Notes under the pieces: generated by a model | What the model saw: the letters and a program-made list of their open reading frames with translations, nothing else | Databases searched by the model: none | Told to the model about the DNA's origin: nothing | Part shown: positions 34,427-42,312 of the stretch, piece by piece | Layout: each line of letters opens with the position of its first letter | How positions within the stretch are numbered: the stretch's first letter is position 1 | DNA from: Flexivirga oryzae | GTDB taxonomy: Bacteria > Actinomycetota > Actinomycetes > Actinomycetales > Dermatophilaceae | Direction of reading: 5' to 3' | Assembly: GCF_014190805.1 (NCBI RefSeq) | Contig: NZ_JACHVQ010000001.1 | Location: forward strand, 248,001 to 312,000 | Length of the DNA stretch: 64,000 nucleotides | Position numbers and translations under genes: made by a program

Positions 34427-36133
34427 GTGAAACCTCTCCAGCCCGCGATCGTCCTGGTCGGTGACTGCCACGCCGAGCAACTGCAGCGCGAGTTCACCCG
34501 CTACGCAAGCGACTACCGGGTGGAGTTCGCCCGCGGGCTCGGTCCGGCGATGGCGCTGGTGCAGTCGCTCATCGCCCAGCACGTCGAGATCGCCCTGTTC
34601 GTCGTCGAGTTCACCCAGCCGGACGCGCCCGGACTGGTCACCATGGACTGCCTGCACGCGGTCAGCTCCGTCAGCAAGCGGGCGCTGGTCTACGGCACGA
34701 CCGAGTTCCGCGTCAACCGCGAGACGTTGCGTGAGGCGCAGGTCGACGGCCGGATCGAGGCCGGACTCGCCATACCCCGTGGTGAGCGGGACGAGGAGTT
34801 CCACACCGCGATCACCGAGCTGCTGTCCGACTGGGGCTGGAGCGCCAGCAAACCGGTCTTCGAGGCGGTGCAAATCATCGCACCGCCCGGCAACTCGCAG
34901 GCCGGGCGGCTGCGGGACTTCCTGGACCGGCTGGGCATCCCGACGCGCAACTACGCACCCGAGACACCCGTCGCGCAGGAGATCCTCGAGCAGATCGACT
35001 GGCCGAACGGCGAGCCGGCCTATCCGGTGCTCGCGTCGCCACTGACCGACACGCTGGTGCAACCCACGATCGCCGAGATCGGGCGCCGCTTCTACGCGTT
35101 CGAGGATTTCGAGGAGGACGAGACCTTCGACCTGGCGATCATCGGCGCCGGTCCGGCCGGTCTCGCCGCGGCCGTGTATGGCGCCTCCGAAGGCCTGTCG
35201 ACGGTCGTTTTCGACTCCGAGGCGATCGGCGGACAGGCCGGCACGAGTTCGATGATCCGCAACTACCTCGGCTTCCCGCGCGGCATCTCCGGGATGCGGT
35301 TGGCGCAACGCGCTCGCGCGCAGGCGTCCCGCTTCGGCGCCAAGCTCTACTCCGCCCGACCGGTCGTGGGCATGGACCTGGCGAGCGAGCCCCGCGGCAT
35401 ACACACCCTGCGGCTGGAGGACCGGCTGGTGCGGGCGCGCACGCTGATCATCTCGGCGGGTGTGGCCTACCGGCGGATCGGCGTGGAGCAGATCGAGAAG
35501 TTCGTCGGTCTGGGCGTCCACTACGGCGCCGCGACGAGCTCCGCTCGTGAATGCGTCGGCAAGGACGTCGTGGTCGTCGGAGGCGGCAACTCGGCCGGCC
35601 AGGCGGCGGTGCACCTGTCCCGCTTCGCACGATCGGTGAAGATCGTGATCCGGCGGCCGGACCTGTCCGAGACGATGTCGGACTACCTGATCCGGGAGAT
35701 CGAGCTCAACCCGCGGATCGGCGTCAAGCCGTGCTGCGAGGTCGTCGACGCCGGCGGCGCGACCCGGCTGGAGTGGGTCACGCTGCGCGACAACCGCACC
35801 GGCGCGGAGCTGCAGAAACCGTGCGGCGGGCTCTTCCTCCTGCTCGGAGCCGACCCGTGCTGTGACTGGTTGCCCAGCGAGATCGCGCAGGATTCCAAGG
35901 GATTCGTGCTCACCGGACGTGATGTGCCGAAGTCGGCCTGGGTCGACGACTGTCCGCCGGAGCCGCTCGAGACGACCGTGCCGGGCGTCTTCGCCGCGGG
36001 CGACATACGGTCCGGGTCGATGAAGCGCGTCGCCTCGGCGAGCGGGGAGGGCGCGGCCGCCATACCCTCGGTCCACGGTTACCTCGCGTCGCTGACCCCG
36101 CAGCTCGAGGCGGTCGATCCGGCGACGGCGTGA
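34427..36133 (+). CDS. Receiver-like domain fused to thioredoxin-reductase-like flavoprotein, lacking the redox cysteines
   Basis: A 568-residue protein. About 130 N-terminal residues (PAIVLVGDCHAEQLQREFTR onward) resemble a response-regulator receiver. A linker with a glutaredoxin/ArsC-like segment (IIAPPGNSQAGRLRDFLDRL) follows. From about residue 240 there is a TrxB-type domain: DLAIIGAGPAGLAAAVYGAS for FAD, VVVVGGGNSAGQAAVHLSR for NADPH, and FAAGDIRSGSMKRVASASGE. Between the two nucleotide domains, where TrxB has CxxC, this protein has YGAATSSAREC, so no disulfide reduction is expected. The electron acceptor is unknown. Proteins with this layout are often named fused response regulator/thioredoxin-disulfide reductase. 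Confidence 0.85.
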   Translation: MKPLQPAIVLVGDCHAEQLQREFTRYASDYRVEFARGLGPAMALVQSLIAQHVEIALFVVEFTQPDAPGLVTMDCLHAVSSVSKRALVYGTTEFRVNRETLREAQVDGRIEAGLAIPRGERDEEFHTAITELLSDWGWSASKPVFEAVQIIAPPGNSQAGRLRDFLDRLGIPTRNYAPETPVAQEILEQIDWPNGEPAYPVLASPLTDTLVQPTIAEIGRRFYAFEDFEEDETFDLAIIGAGPAGLAAAVYGASEGLSTVVFDSEAIGGQAGTSSMIRNYLGFPRGISGMRLAQRARAQASRFGAKLYSARPVVGMDLASEPRGIHTLRLEDRLVRARTLIISAGVAYRRIGVEQIEKFVGLGVHYGAATSSARECVGKDVVVVGGGNSAGQAAVHLSRFARSVKIVIRRPDLSETMSDYLIREIELNPRIGVKPCCEVVDAGGATRLEWVTLRDNRTGAELQKPCGGLFLLLGADPCCDWLPSEIAQDSKGFVLTGRDVPKSAWVDDCPPEPLETTVPGVFAAGDIRSGSMKRVASASGEGAAAIPSVHGYLASLTPQLEAVDPATA

Positions 36134-36147
36134 TTGCCGCAGTGGCC

Positions 36148-36153
36148 TAGCCT
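36148..36153 (+). promoter_or_regulatory. Candidate -10 box, leaderless thiamine-binding protein gene
   Basis: TAGCCT ends 6 nt before the ATG at 36160. Confidence 0.45.
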
Positions 36154-36159
36154 GGCTGC

Positions 36160-36468
36160 ATGCTCTTCGCCTTCTCCATCGCCCCCGGCACCACCGACGA
36201 TCCCGACGGCTCGGTCAGCGAGGCCGTCGCCGAAGCGATCCGCGTGGTCCGCGACTCTGGCCTGCCCAACGAGACCACCTCGATGTTCACCACGATCGAG
36301 GGGGAGTGGGACGAGTGCCTGGCGGTCGTGAAGGCCGCCTGCGAGGCGGTCGCGGCCAAGAGCCCACGGGTGAGTCTGGTGCTCAAGGCCGACATGCGCG
36401 CCGGCTTCACCGGGCAGCTCACCGAGAAGGTGCAGCGTGTCGAGGAGCGACTCAGCGCGCAGCAATGA
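36160..36468 (+). CDS. Thiamine-binding protein (MTH1187/YkoF-like)
   Basis: A 102-residue ferredoxin-like alpha/beta protein of the MTH1187 family: MLFAFSIAPGTTDDPDGSVS, RDSGLPNETTSMFTTIEGEW and VSLVLKADMRAGFTGQLTEK. Family members bind thiamine or its pyrimidine as tetramers. The stop overlaps the next gene's ATG (ATGA), so it is translationally coupled to the GNAT gene. Confidence 0.85.
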   Translation: MLFAFSIAPGTTDDPDGSVSEAVAEAIRVVRDSGLPNETTSMFTTIEGEWDECLAVVKAACEAVAAKSPRVSLVLKADMRAGFTGQLTEKVQRVEERLSAQQ

Positions 36469-37013
36469 CAGGCGAATTCGCCGTCGAGGAGTTCGCGCTG
36501 GCCGATGCGGCCGAGCTGGCTGCGTTGCACATGCAGGTATGGCGTGAGGCGTATGCCGGAATGATCTCCCAGGAGTACCTGGACGGCATGCAGCTGGAGC
36601 CACGCATCGAGCGCTGGCGTCAGCGCATCGTGTTCGCCGCAGACACCGAAGCGCGGGGCGAGGCGGACGGTGTCCGGCGGCGGTCCCGGCTGGCGCGGCA
36701 CCGCCCGACCGGCCGGATCGCCGGCTTCTGCTCGGTCGGCGCCGCCCGCGACGACGATGCTCCGGTGCCCCAGGAGCTCAGCTCGCTCAACGTGCTCGCG
36801 CAGTTCCACGGCAGCGGGGTCGCGCGGCAGCTGGTCGATGCGACGCTGGGCGAGCGGGCGGCATACCTCTGGGTCGTGCGGCAGAACGCCCGGGCGATCG
36901 CGTTCTACGACAAGCTCGGCTTCGTCGCCGACGGCGGCACCAAACACGACGACGACCTGGGGTGCGACGAGATCCGGATGGTCCGCCAGAACGGGCGAAC
37001 CGCCGACGCGTAA
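36465..37013 (+). CDS. GNAT family N-acetyltransferase
   Basis: A 182-residue acetyl-CoA-dependent acyltransferase. The N-terminus FALADAAELAALHMQVWREA resembles the YjcF/ElaA-like subset. The CoA-binding loop is degenerate: VLAQFHGSGVARQLVDATLG stands where Q/RxxGxG/A is expected. The C-terminal NARAIAFYDKLGFVADGGT is typical. The target is unknown. Residues 65-80 are an Arg-rich insertion. Confidence 0.82.
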   Translation: MTGEFAVEEFALADAAELAALHMQVWREAYAGMISQEYLDGMQLEPRIERWRQRIVFAADTEARGEADGVRRRSRLARHRPTGRIAGFCSVGAARDDDAPVPQELSSLNVLAQFHGSGVARQLVDATLGERAAYLWVVRQNARAIAFYDKLGFVADGGTKHDDDLGCDEIRMVRQNGRTADA

Positions 37014-37023
37014 GAATGGGCAC

Positions 37024-37956
37024 ATGACTGACCAGCCCATCACCCCGGCCTCGCTGCGCGGTGCCGTCGACCTGTCAGCTCTCGCCCGGCCCGCAACGCC
37101 GCCGGCCGGCGGCGGACCCAGCGGCGGCGCCGCCGACAACCTGGTGATCGCCGTCGACGACGCGACCTTCGGCGACGCCATGCAGACCTCGGCCCGCGTG
37201 CCGGTGATCGTTGCGCTCTGGTCGGGCAGCCGACCGGCGAGCAACGACCACATCGACGTGCTCGCACAGGTGGTGCGTTCGTATGACGGGCGCCTGCAGT
37301 TGGCCACCGTCGACATCGACCGCGCGTTGCAGATCCGCCAGGCGCTGCAGGTGCAGCAGGTGCCGATGGTGCTCGCCATCCTCGCCGGGCAGCCGGCCCC
37401 CCTGTATGTCGGGGACCAGCCCGCGGACGCGATCCGCCAGGTGCTGGACAAGGTGCTGGAGGCAGCCGCCGCGAACGGCGTCACCGGCCGGCTGGAAGGC
37501 ACCGGGGGCGGCGACGCCGTGGAGCAGGAGGACGAGCCGGAGCTGCCGGAGACGCACCAGCGCGCGTTCGACGCGATCGAGTCCGGGGACTACGACGCGG
37601 CCGCCACGGCATACGAGCAGGCATTGAAGGAGAACCCGGCCGACGACGAGGCCCGCCTCGGCCTCGGCCAGGTCAAGCTGCTGAAGCGAACCGCAGGTGT
37701 CGACCTCAACACGGCCCGTGCCGCGGCGGCAGACGCACCGACCGACATCGAGAAGCAGACCCTGGTCGCCGACCTGGACGTGCTCGGTGGGCACGTCGAG
37801 GACGCGTTCGCCCGGTTGATCGACCTGGTCAAGGCGACCACCGGCGACGAGCGCAACGCCGCCCGCGAGCACCTGGTGCAGCTGTTCGACGTCGTCGGCC
37901 CGACCGACGACCGCGTCAAGAAGGCCCGCACCGCCCTGATGTCCGCGCTGTACTGA
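37024..37956 (+). CDS. YbbN-like thioredoxin-fold/TPR protein
   Basis: A 310-residue co-chaperone-like protein. A thioredoxin fold occupies about residues 38-150 (VIVALWSGSRPASNDHIDVL), with Ser/Gly/Arg in place of the CxxC, so it should be redox-inactive. A TPR region follows from about 175 (HQRAFDAIESGDYDAAATAY), as in E. coli YbbN/CnoX. AAGAAT lies 6 nt before the ATG. Confidence 0.88.
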   Translation: MTDQPITPASLRGAVDLSALARPATPPAGGGPSGGAADNLVIAVDDATFGDAMQTSARVPVIVALWSGSRPASNDHIDVLAQVVRSYDGRLQLATVDIDRALQIRQALQVQQVPMVLAILAGQPAPLYVGDQPADAIRQVLDKVLEAAAANGVTGRLEGTGGGDAVEQEDEPELPETHQRAFDAIESGDYDAAATAYEQALKENPADDEARLGLGQVKLLKRTAGVDLNTARAAAADAPTDIEKQTLVADLDVLGGHVEDAFARLIDLVKATTGDERNAAREHLVQLFDVVGPTDDRVKKARTALMSALY

Positions 37957-38005
37957 CTTCTTTCGCGCGGCTCCTCGCACGCTCCTCGCGCTCGGAACCC
38001 TCACC

Positions 38006-38067
38006 CTGACGGTCGGAATCACGGTTGACGGCCGAATTCGGCCGTCAATGGCGAAACGGACCGTCAG
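38006..38067. repeat. Composite palindrome P7, with a perfect 24-bp core palindrome
   Basis: The core is a perfect 24-bp palindrome whose half-site is TTGACGGCCGAA (38025-38048), containing an EcoRI-type GAATTC at its centre. The outer arms ctgacggtc (38006-38014) and gaccgtcag (38059-38067) are also perfect complements. It lies between the convergent ybbN-like and aldo/keto reductase genes and may terminate both. A short REP remnant (ggctcctcgcacgctcctcg) precedes it at about 37970. Confidence 0.85.
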
Positions 38068-38122
38068 AGTCGGGGCAGCGCGGCGTACCAGCGGCCGCGT
38101 CCGCGGCCGCGTCCGCGCCCCG

Positions 38123-39064
38123 TCAGCCGGCGTCGGTGATCTTGTTCAGTTCGACCAACTCGTTGGGCGTCGGGTCCCAGCGCAGCGCGGCGGCGTTGGC
38201 GCGGACCTGCTCCGCAGACGTGGCGCCGGAGATGACCGAGGCGACGGTGGGCTGCGCCGCCAGCCCGGCGATGGCGACGTCGAGGACGCTCAGGTCGCGC
38301 GCGACGGCATACGCCTCGAGGGCCTCGATCCGGTCCCAGTCGGCCGTCTCCAGCCACGGCGACGGTGTGCTCGTGGCGCGCGAGCCCGCGGGCGGCTGCT
38401 CGCCGCGCCGGTACTTGCCGGTGAGCAGGCCGCGCTCGAGGGGATAGAACGGCAGCACGCCGAGCCCGAACGCCTCCGCGGCGGGCACGACCTCGTCCTC
38501 CAACCCGCGCTCCAGCAGCGAGTAGTGGTTCTGCACGGACGCGAAGCGCTCCAGCCCCGCGGTGCGCGCCGTCCAGTCGGCGTTCGCGAGCTGCCAGCCG
38601 GCGAAGTTCGAACAGCCGAGATAGCCGACCTTGCCCTCACGGACCAGGTCGGTCAGCGCCGACAGCGTCTCCTCGATCGGCGTCACCGGGTCCGGCCGGT
38701 GCAGCTGGTAGAGGTCGATGTGGTCGGTCTGCAGCCGCCGCAGCGAGGCCTCGACCGCGCGGCGGACGTAGCGCCGTGACCCGCGCACGTCGTGGTCGGC
38801 GCCGTTCGCGCCGCCCATGTCCATGCCGAACTTCGTGGCGAGCACGAACTCGTCGCGCCGGCCCTTGAGCGCCGCCCCAAGCAGCTCCTCGCTGGCACCA
38901 CGCCCGTAGATGTCGGCCGTGTCCAGCAGCGTCACCCCGACGTCCTGTGCCGCATCGAGTACGGCGCTCACGCCCGCTTGGTCCACGCGCTGCCCGAACG
39001 CGTTGCAGCCGATCCCGACCGCGCTCACCATCAGTCCCGAGTCGCCCAGCGGGCGGTATGTCAT
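38123..39064 (-). CDS. Aldo/keto reductase
   Basis: A 313-residue TIM-barrel NADPH-dependent oxidoreductase. The catalytic tetrad is visible as Asp and Tyr in LLDTADIYGRG, Lys in VLATKFGMDMGG and His in DLYQLHRPDP. KVGYLGCSNFAGWQL and the C-terminal cofactor segment SVISGATSAEQVRAN are typical of the voltage-channel-beta-like subset. The true substrate is unknown. The ATG at 39064 gives MTYRPLGDSGLMVSAVGIGC, the normal family start. Confidence 0.93.
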   Translation of the reverse strand: MTYRPLGDSGLMVSAVGIGCNAFGQRVDQAGVSAVLDAAQDVGVTLLDTADIYGRGASEELLGAALKGRRDEFVLATKFGMDMGGANGADHDVRGSRRYVRRAVEASLRRLQTDHIDLYQLHRPDPVTPIEETLSALTDLVREGKVGYLGCSNFAGWQLANADWTARTAGLERFASVQNHYSLLERGLEDEVVPAAEAFGLGVLPFYPLERGLLTGKYRRGEQPPAGSRATSTPSPWLETADWDRIEALEAYAVARDLSVLDVAIAGLAAQPTVASVISGATSAEQVRANAAALRWDPTPNELVELNKITDAG

Positions 39065-39196
39065 CGTCACGGGTCCGACGATACGACCGTCGGCCGGGTT
39101 CGCAACGGCCCGTCCTGGGGTAATCCACAGCCGGCTCAAATCGCGTCCCGAAGTGCGGCGCTCACGCTGGGTGGTGACACGGCGGAAGGAGCCCCG

Positions 39197-39484
39197 ATGA
39201 TCCCGATCGTGCGCAGAACGCGCCATCTCACGGTGGCCGGTATGGCGGTCGGCGCGCTCGTCACCGGCGGCCTCGTCGGGCAGCTGGCCCTGCACCAGCA
39301 GAACTCGGCCGGCACGACGGTCCCGTCGCAGCAGCCGAGCACCAGCACGTCGTCACCCAGCAGCTCGCAGTCCCAGTCGGATTCGCAGTCGAGCTCCGGG
39401 AACGACAACTCCTACGCCCAGGTGCCGCAGGTGCAGTCCGGCGACAACGGCGGTGGCGTCGACGGCACCACCCGCGGATCGTGA
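39197..39484 (+). CDS. Small exported Ser/Gln-rich protein at the head of the ApbE operon
   Basis: A 95-residue protein with an N-terminal hydrophobic segment (LTVAGMAVGALVTGGLVGQL), likely a membrane anchor or signal, followed by a low-complexity Ser/Gln/Thr region and a Gly/Asp-rich end (SGDNGGGVDGTTRGS). AAGGAG lies 7 nt before the ATG. Comparable operons often start with an FMN-binding domain protein that ApbE flavinylates. This one is too short for that domain and has no clear D-x-x-S/T-G-A-T target motif. The last codons overlap the apbE start. Confidence 0.7.
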   Translation: MIPIVRRTRHLTVAGMAVGALVTGGLVGQLALHQQNSAGTTVPSQQPSTSTSSPSSSQSQSDSQSSSGNDNSYAQVPQVQSGDNGGGVDGTTRGS

Positions 39485-40398
39485 GAAGCACAGCCGCGAT
39501 CGCGGCAGAGTTCTCCGCGATCGGCACGACCTGCCGGGTGCTGGTGACCGAACGATCCGCCGCCGCGCGGGCTGCCGAGCTCGCTGCGCAGCAGCTGGCT
39601 GATCTGGATCGCGCCGCGTCTCGCTTCCGCAGCGACTCGGAGTTGATGCGACTGCGCAACGACGGTATGCCGCAACGGGTTTCACCCCTTCTCGGTAACG
39701 TCGTCGCAGCCGGGATACGTGCCGCGCGACTGACCGACGGGCTCGTCGACCCGACCGTCGGTGGGGCACTGATCGGCCGGGGTTACGACCGTGATCTCGA
39801 TGCCGTGCGTGCCCTCGGCGACCGGACCTCGACCGGTTCACGGCCCGCGCCCGGGTGGCGCTCGGTGCGGTATGACGACAGGCTGCACCTGCTCGCGATC
39901 CCGCCGGACTGCACGCTCGACTTCGGTGCGTCCGCGAAAGCGTTCTGCGCCGACCGGCTCGCAGCCCGGATCCACGACACGACCGGCGCCGGCACGCTCG
40001 TCGACCTGGGTGGCGACATCGCAACGGCAGGGCCGACGCCCGTGGGCGGGTGGCGGATCGGCGTCGAGACGGCGACGGGGGACGTGCTGCAGACCGTGCT
40101 GGCGAGGGGACAGGCGTTCGCGACGTCCTCGACCCAGCTGCGCACCTGGAGATGCGACGGAGTGCGACAGCACCACATCATCGATCCACGCACCGGCGCA
40201 CCCGCCGAAGTCGTCTGGCGGCAGGTCACGGTGGCGGGAGGCACTGCGCTGGAGGCGAATTCGGCCTCCACCGCTGCGATCCTGCTCGGCCACGACGCAC
40301 CCGCGTGGTTGGGTGCCCGCCGCCTCCCGGCCCTGCTCCTCGGCGTCGACGGCGCGTGGCGTCATACACCCGGGTGGCCGGAACGGGAGGCCGCCTGA
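39481..40398 (+). CDS. apbE: FAD:protein FMN transferase
   Basis: A 305-residue ApbE-family enzyme that attaches FMN through a phosphoester bond to Thr or Ser of target proteins outside the membrane. Family segments: EFSAIGTTCRVLV, RFRSDSELMRL, GLVDPTVGGALIGRGYDRD, CTLDFGASAKAFCADRLAAR, VDLGGDIATAG and HHIIDPRTGAPAE, which includes the Mg2+-site region. The GTG start overlaps the upstream stop and the gene's own stop overlaps the next ATG (TGATG). No signal peptide is evident. Confidence 0.92.
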   Translation: MRSTAAIAAEFSAIGTTCRVLVTERSAAARAAELAAQQLADLDRAASRFRSDSELMRLRNDGMPQRVSPLLGNVVAAGIRAARLTDGLVDPTVGGALIGRGYDRDLDAVRALGDRTSTGSRPAPGWRSVRYDDRLHLLAIPPDCTLDFGASAKAFCADRLAARIHDTTGAGTLVDLGGDIATAGPTPVGGWRIGVETATGDVLQTVLARGQAFATSSTQLRTWRCDGVRQHHIIDPRTGAPAEVVWRQVTVAGGTALEANSASTAAILLGHDAPAWLGARRLPALLLGVDGAWRHTPGWPEREAA

Positions 40399-40955
40399 TG
40401 TTCCTCTGGTACCTCTCGCGCGCGACCGGGGTCGCAGCGCTCGTGTTGTTCACCGCAGTGCTCGTGCTCGGCGTGCTGCTGTCGGGGCAACGCCGACTGA
40501 CGCCCTCCGGCCAGGCGGTCGCGATGGGCGTGCACCGCAGCCTGTCGCTCGGTTCGATGATCTTCCTGGTCGTGCACATCGTGAGCGCGATGCTCGACAG
40601 CTATGTGCACATCGGCTGGTTCGCGACCGTGCTGCCCTTCACCTCCGGCTACGAGACGACCTGGATGACGCTGGGCACCCTGTCGTTCGACGTGCTGATC
40701 GCAGTGGTCGCAACGTCGTTGCTGCGCCATCGGATCGGTCGCAGGACGTGGCGCTGGGTCCACCTCGCGGCATACCTGTCCTGGCCGGTGGCTGTCATCC
40801 ACAGTTACGCACTGGGCACGGCGGATGAGCCCATCCTGCGCGGCTGCACGCTCGGGTGCGCCGTGATCGGTGTCGTGGCCGTCGGATGGCGAATGTTCGC
40901 AACGCATCCGGATGCCGACCGGCGACGGTTCGCCCGGACCAAGGAGCTGGTATGA
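40398..40955 (+). CDS. Ferric-reductase-like/YedZ-like heme-b membrane protein
   Basis: A 185-residue protein with about six membrane helices. Histidines fit a ferric-reductase-like transmembrane domain with heme b: VHRSLSLGSMIFLVVHIVSA in one helix, and WVHLAAYLSWPVAVIHSYAL in another. It would carry electrons across the membrane between the NuoF-like/ferredoxin pair and an external acceptor. Overlapping or near-overlapping junctions place it in the operon. Confidence 0.82.
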   Translation: MFLWYLSRATGVAALVLFTAVLVLGVLLSGQRRLTPSGQAVAMGVHRSLSLGSMIFLVVHIVSAMLDSYVHIGWFATVLPFTSGYETTWMTLGTLSFDVLIAVVATSLLRHRIGRRTWRWVHLAAYLSWPVAVIHSYALGTADEPILRGCTLGCAVIGVVAVGWRMFATHPDADRRRFARTKELV

Positions 40956-42037
40956 CGGAGCTGGAGCAGCTGCTCGCCGAGGCGGGGCTGACCGGTCGTG
41001 GTGGAGCCGCGTACCCCGCGGCGCACAAGATCGCGGCGGCGCGTGCGAACGGTGCAGGCCTGATCGTGAACGCCTGCGACGGCGAGATGGACGCGGCCAA
41101 GGACTGGTTCGTGGTGTCGCGACATCTCGAGGAGTTGGTGCACGGCGCCGGCATGATCGCGCGGGAGACCCGGTATGCCGCCCGGACGGGCAGTGAGACG
41201 CTGAATCTGCTTGTCGGCGCCGGACTCCCGGTGCTGGAGGTGCCGGACCGGTATGTCGCCTCCGAGGAGTCGGCGCTCATCGCGCTGGCACACGGCGGCG
41301 CGGCCCGACCCGTGAGCCGCGAGCGATCGCTGATCTTCGGCGGGCGCGACACCAACCGCAAGAAGCTACGACCGACCCTGGTGATGAATGCCGAAACCGT
41401 ATGGAGCACAAGTCAGATCGTCCACAACGGTCCGCGGTGGTTCCGCTCGTTCGGCACATTCTCCGAGCCGGGGCCACGACTGGTCACCACGGCCGGCGCG
41501 GTCCGGCGGCACGGCGTGCTCGAGACCGCGGCCGGCGTCCCGATCACCGAGCTGTTGCAGCGCGCCGACGCGGACCCGGCGTTCCGGGCGCTCAGCGTGG
41601 GCGGGCTGAGCGGCGGCTTCCTCACCCGGGACGAGGCGTCCGGACTGCGCTGGGACGGGACGCAACTGGCCGACTTCGGCTGCAGCCTGGGCAGCGGCGT
41701 GATCCGGGTGATCGGTGGTGCCGAGTGCCCCGTCGCCCACGTCGCCCGGACCTTGGACTTCGCCGGCGGGCAGAGCGCGGGCCAGTGCGGGCCGTGCATG
41801 TTCGGCGTACCTGCGGTGGCAGCAGACTTCGCCGCTCTCGCCACGGGGGACCGAGGCAGGTTGACCGGCCTGCAGCGACGCCTGGGTCTGTTGCCGGGTC
41901 GAGGTGCCTGTCACTTCCCCGACGGGGTCGCCCGCTACCTCGCGGGCGCGCTGCGTGTCTTCGGCGCCGACCTCGACGCGCACCGGGCCGGCACCTGCGT
42001 GGTCACCGAAGAGGCCAGGTACGCCGATGCGAGCTGA
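40952..42037 (+). CDS. NuoF-like NADH:acceptor oxidoreductase subunit
   Basis: A 361-residue protein like the 51-kDa complex I flavoprotein. The FMN/NADH segments are GLTGRGGAAYPAAHKIAAA and VNACDGEMDAAKDW. An SLBB-like part and a C-terminal iron-sulfur domain follow. In NuoF the cluster motif is SCGxCxPC plus a distant Cys. Here it reads SAGQCGPC with GACHFPDG later, so the first ligand is Ala and only three cysteines remain. It probably transfers electrons from NAD(P)H to the ferredoxin and membrane heme. The ATG overlaps the upstream stop. Confidence 0.87.
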   Translation: MTELEQLLAEAGLTGRGGAAYPAAHKIAAARANGAGLIVNACDGEMDAAKDWFVVSRHLEELVHGAGMIARETRYAARTGSETLNLLVGAGLPVLEVPDRYVASEESALIALAHGGAARPVSRERSLIFGGRDTNRKKLRPTLVMNAETVWSTSQIVHNGPRWFRSFGTFSEPGPRLVTTAGAVRRHGVLETAAGVPITELLQRADADPAFRALSVGGLSGGFLTRDEASGLRWDGTQLADFGCSLGSGVIRVIGGAECPVAHVARTLDFAGGQSAGQCGPCMFGVPAVAADFAALATGDRGRLTGLQRRLGLLPGRGACHFPDGVARYLAGALRVFGADLDAHRAGTCVVTEEARYADAS

Positions 42038-42239
42038 GCGGGAGCACCCGGCAGTGGTGCGCGTCGACCGGATCGCCTGCAGCGCGCACGGGGCGTGTCG
42101 TGCGATCGCTCCGGAGCACCTTGCCCTGGACGAATGGGGCTACCCGATCCCGTCCGTCGTCGTCACGGACGGTGAGACCGCTGCCGCGCTGGTCAGATTC
42201 TGCCCCGCCGCGGCGCTCCGACGGACAACACCCGACTGA
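42027..42239 (+). CDS. Small ferredoxin with CX2HX2C-Xn-CP motif
   Basis: A 70-residue ferredoxin. Ligand pattern: CSAHGAC near residue 18 and FCPAAAL near residue 59, that is three cysteines with His where a fourth would be. Actinobacterial ferredoxins of this type carry a [3Fe-4S] or His-ligated [4Fe-4S] cluster and often serve cytochromes P450. Here the 11-nt overlap with the NuoF-like gene makes that flavoprotein the likely partner. Confidence 0.85.
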   Translation: MRAEREHPAVVRVDRIACSAHGACRAIAPEHLALDEWGYPIPSVVVTDGETAAALVRFCPAAALRRTTPD

Positions 42240-42300
42240 GCGGCGTGGCGGCTCAGAACTCGATTTGCGCCAAACCTCGTGCACACGGGTGGGTCTGCGT

Positions 42301-42306
42301 CAGGAT
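42301..42306 (+). promoter_or_regulatory. Candidate -10 box, leaderless esterase gene
   Basis: CAGGAT ends 6 nt before the GTG at 42313. Confidence 0.4.
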
Positions 42307-42312
42307 GATCGG

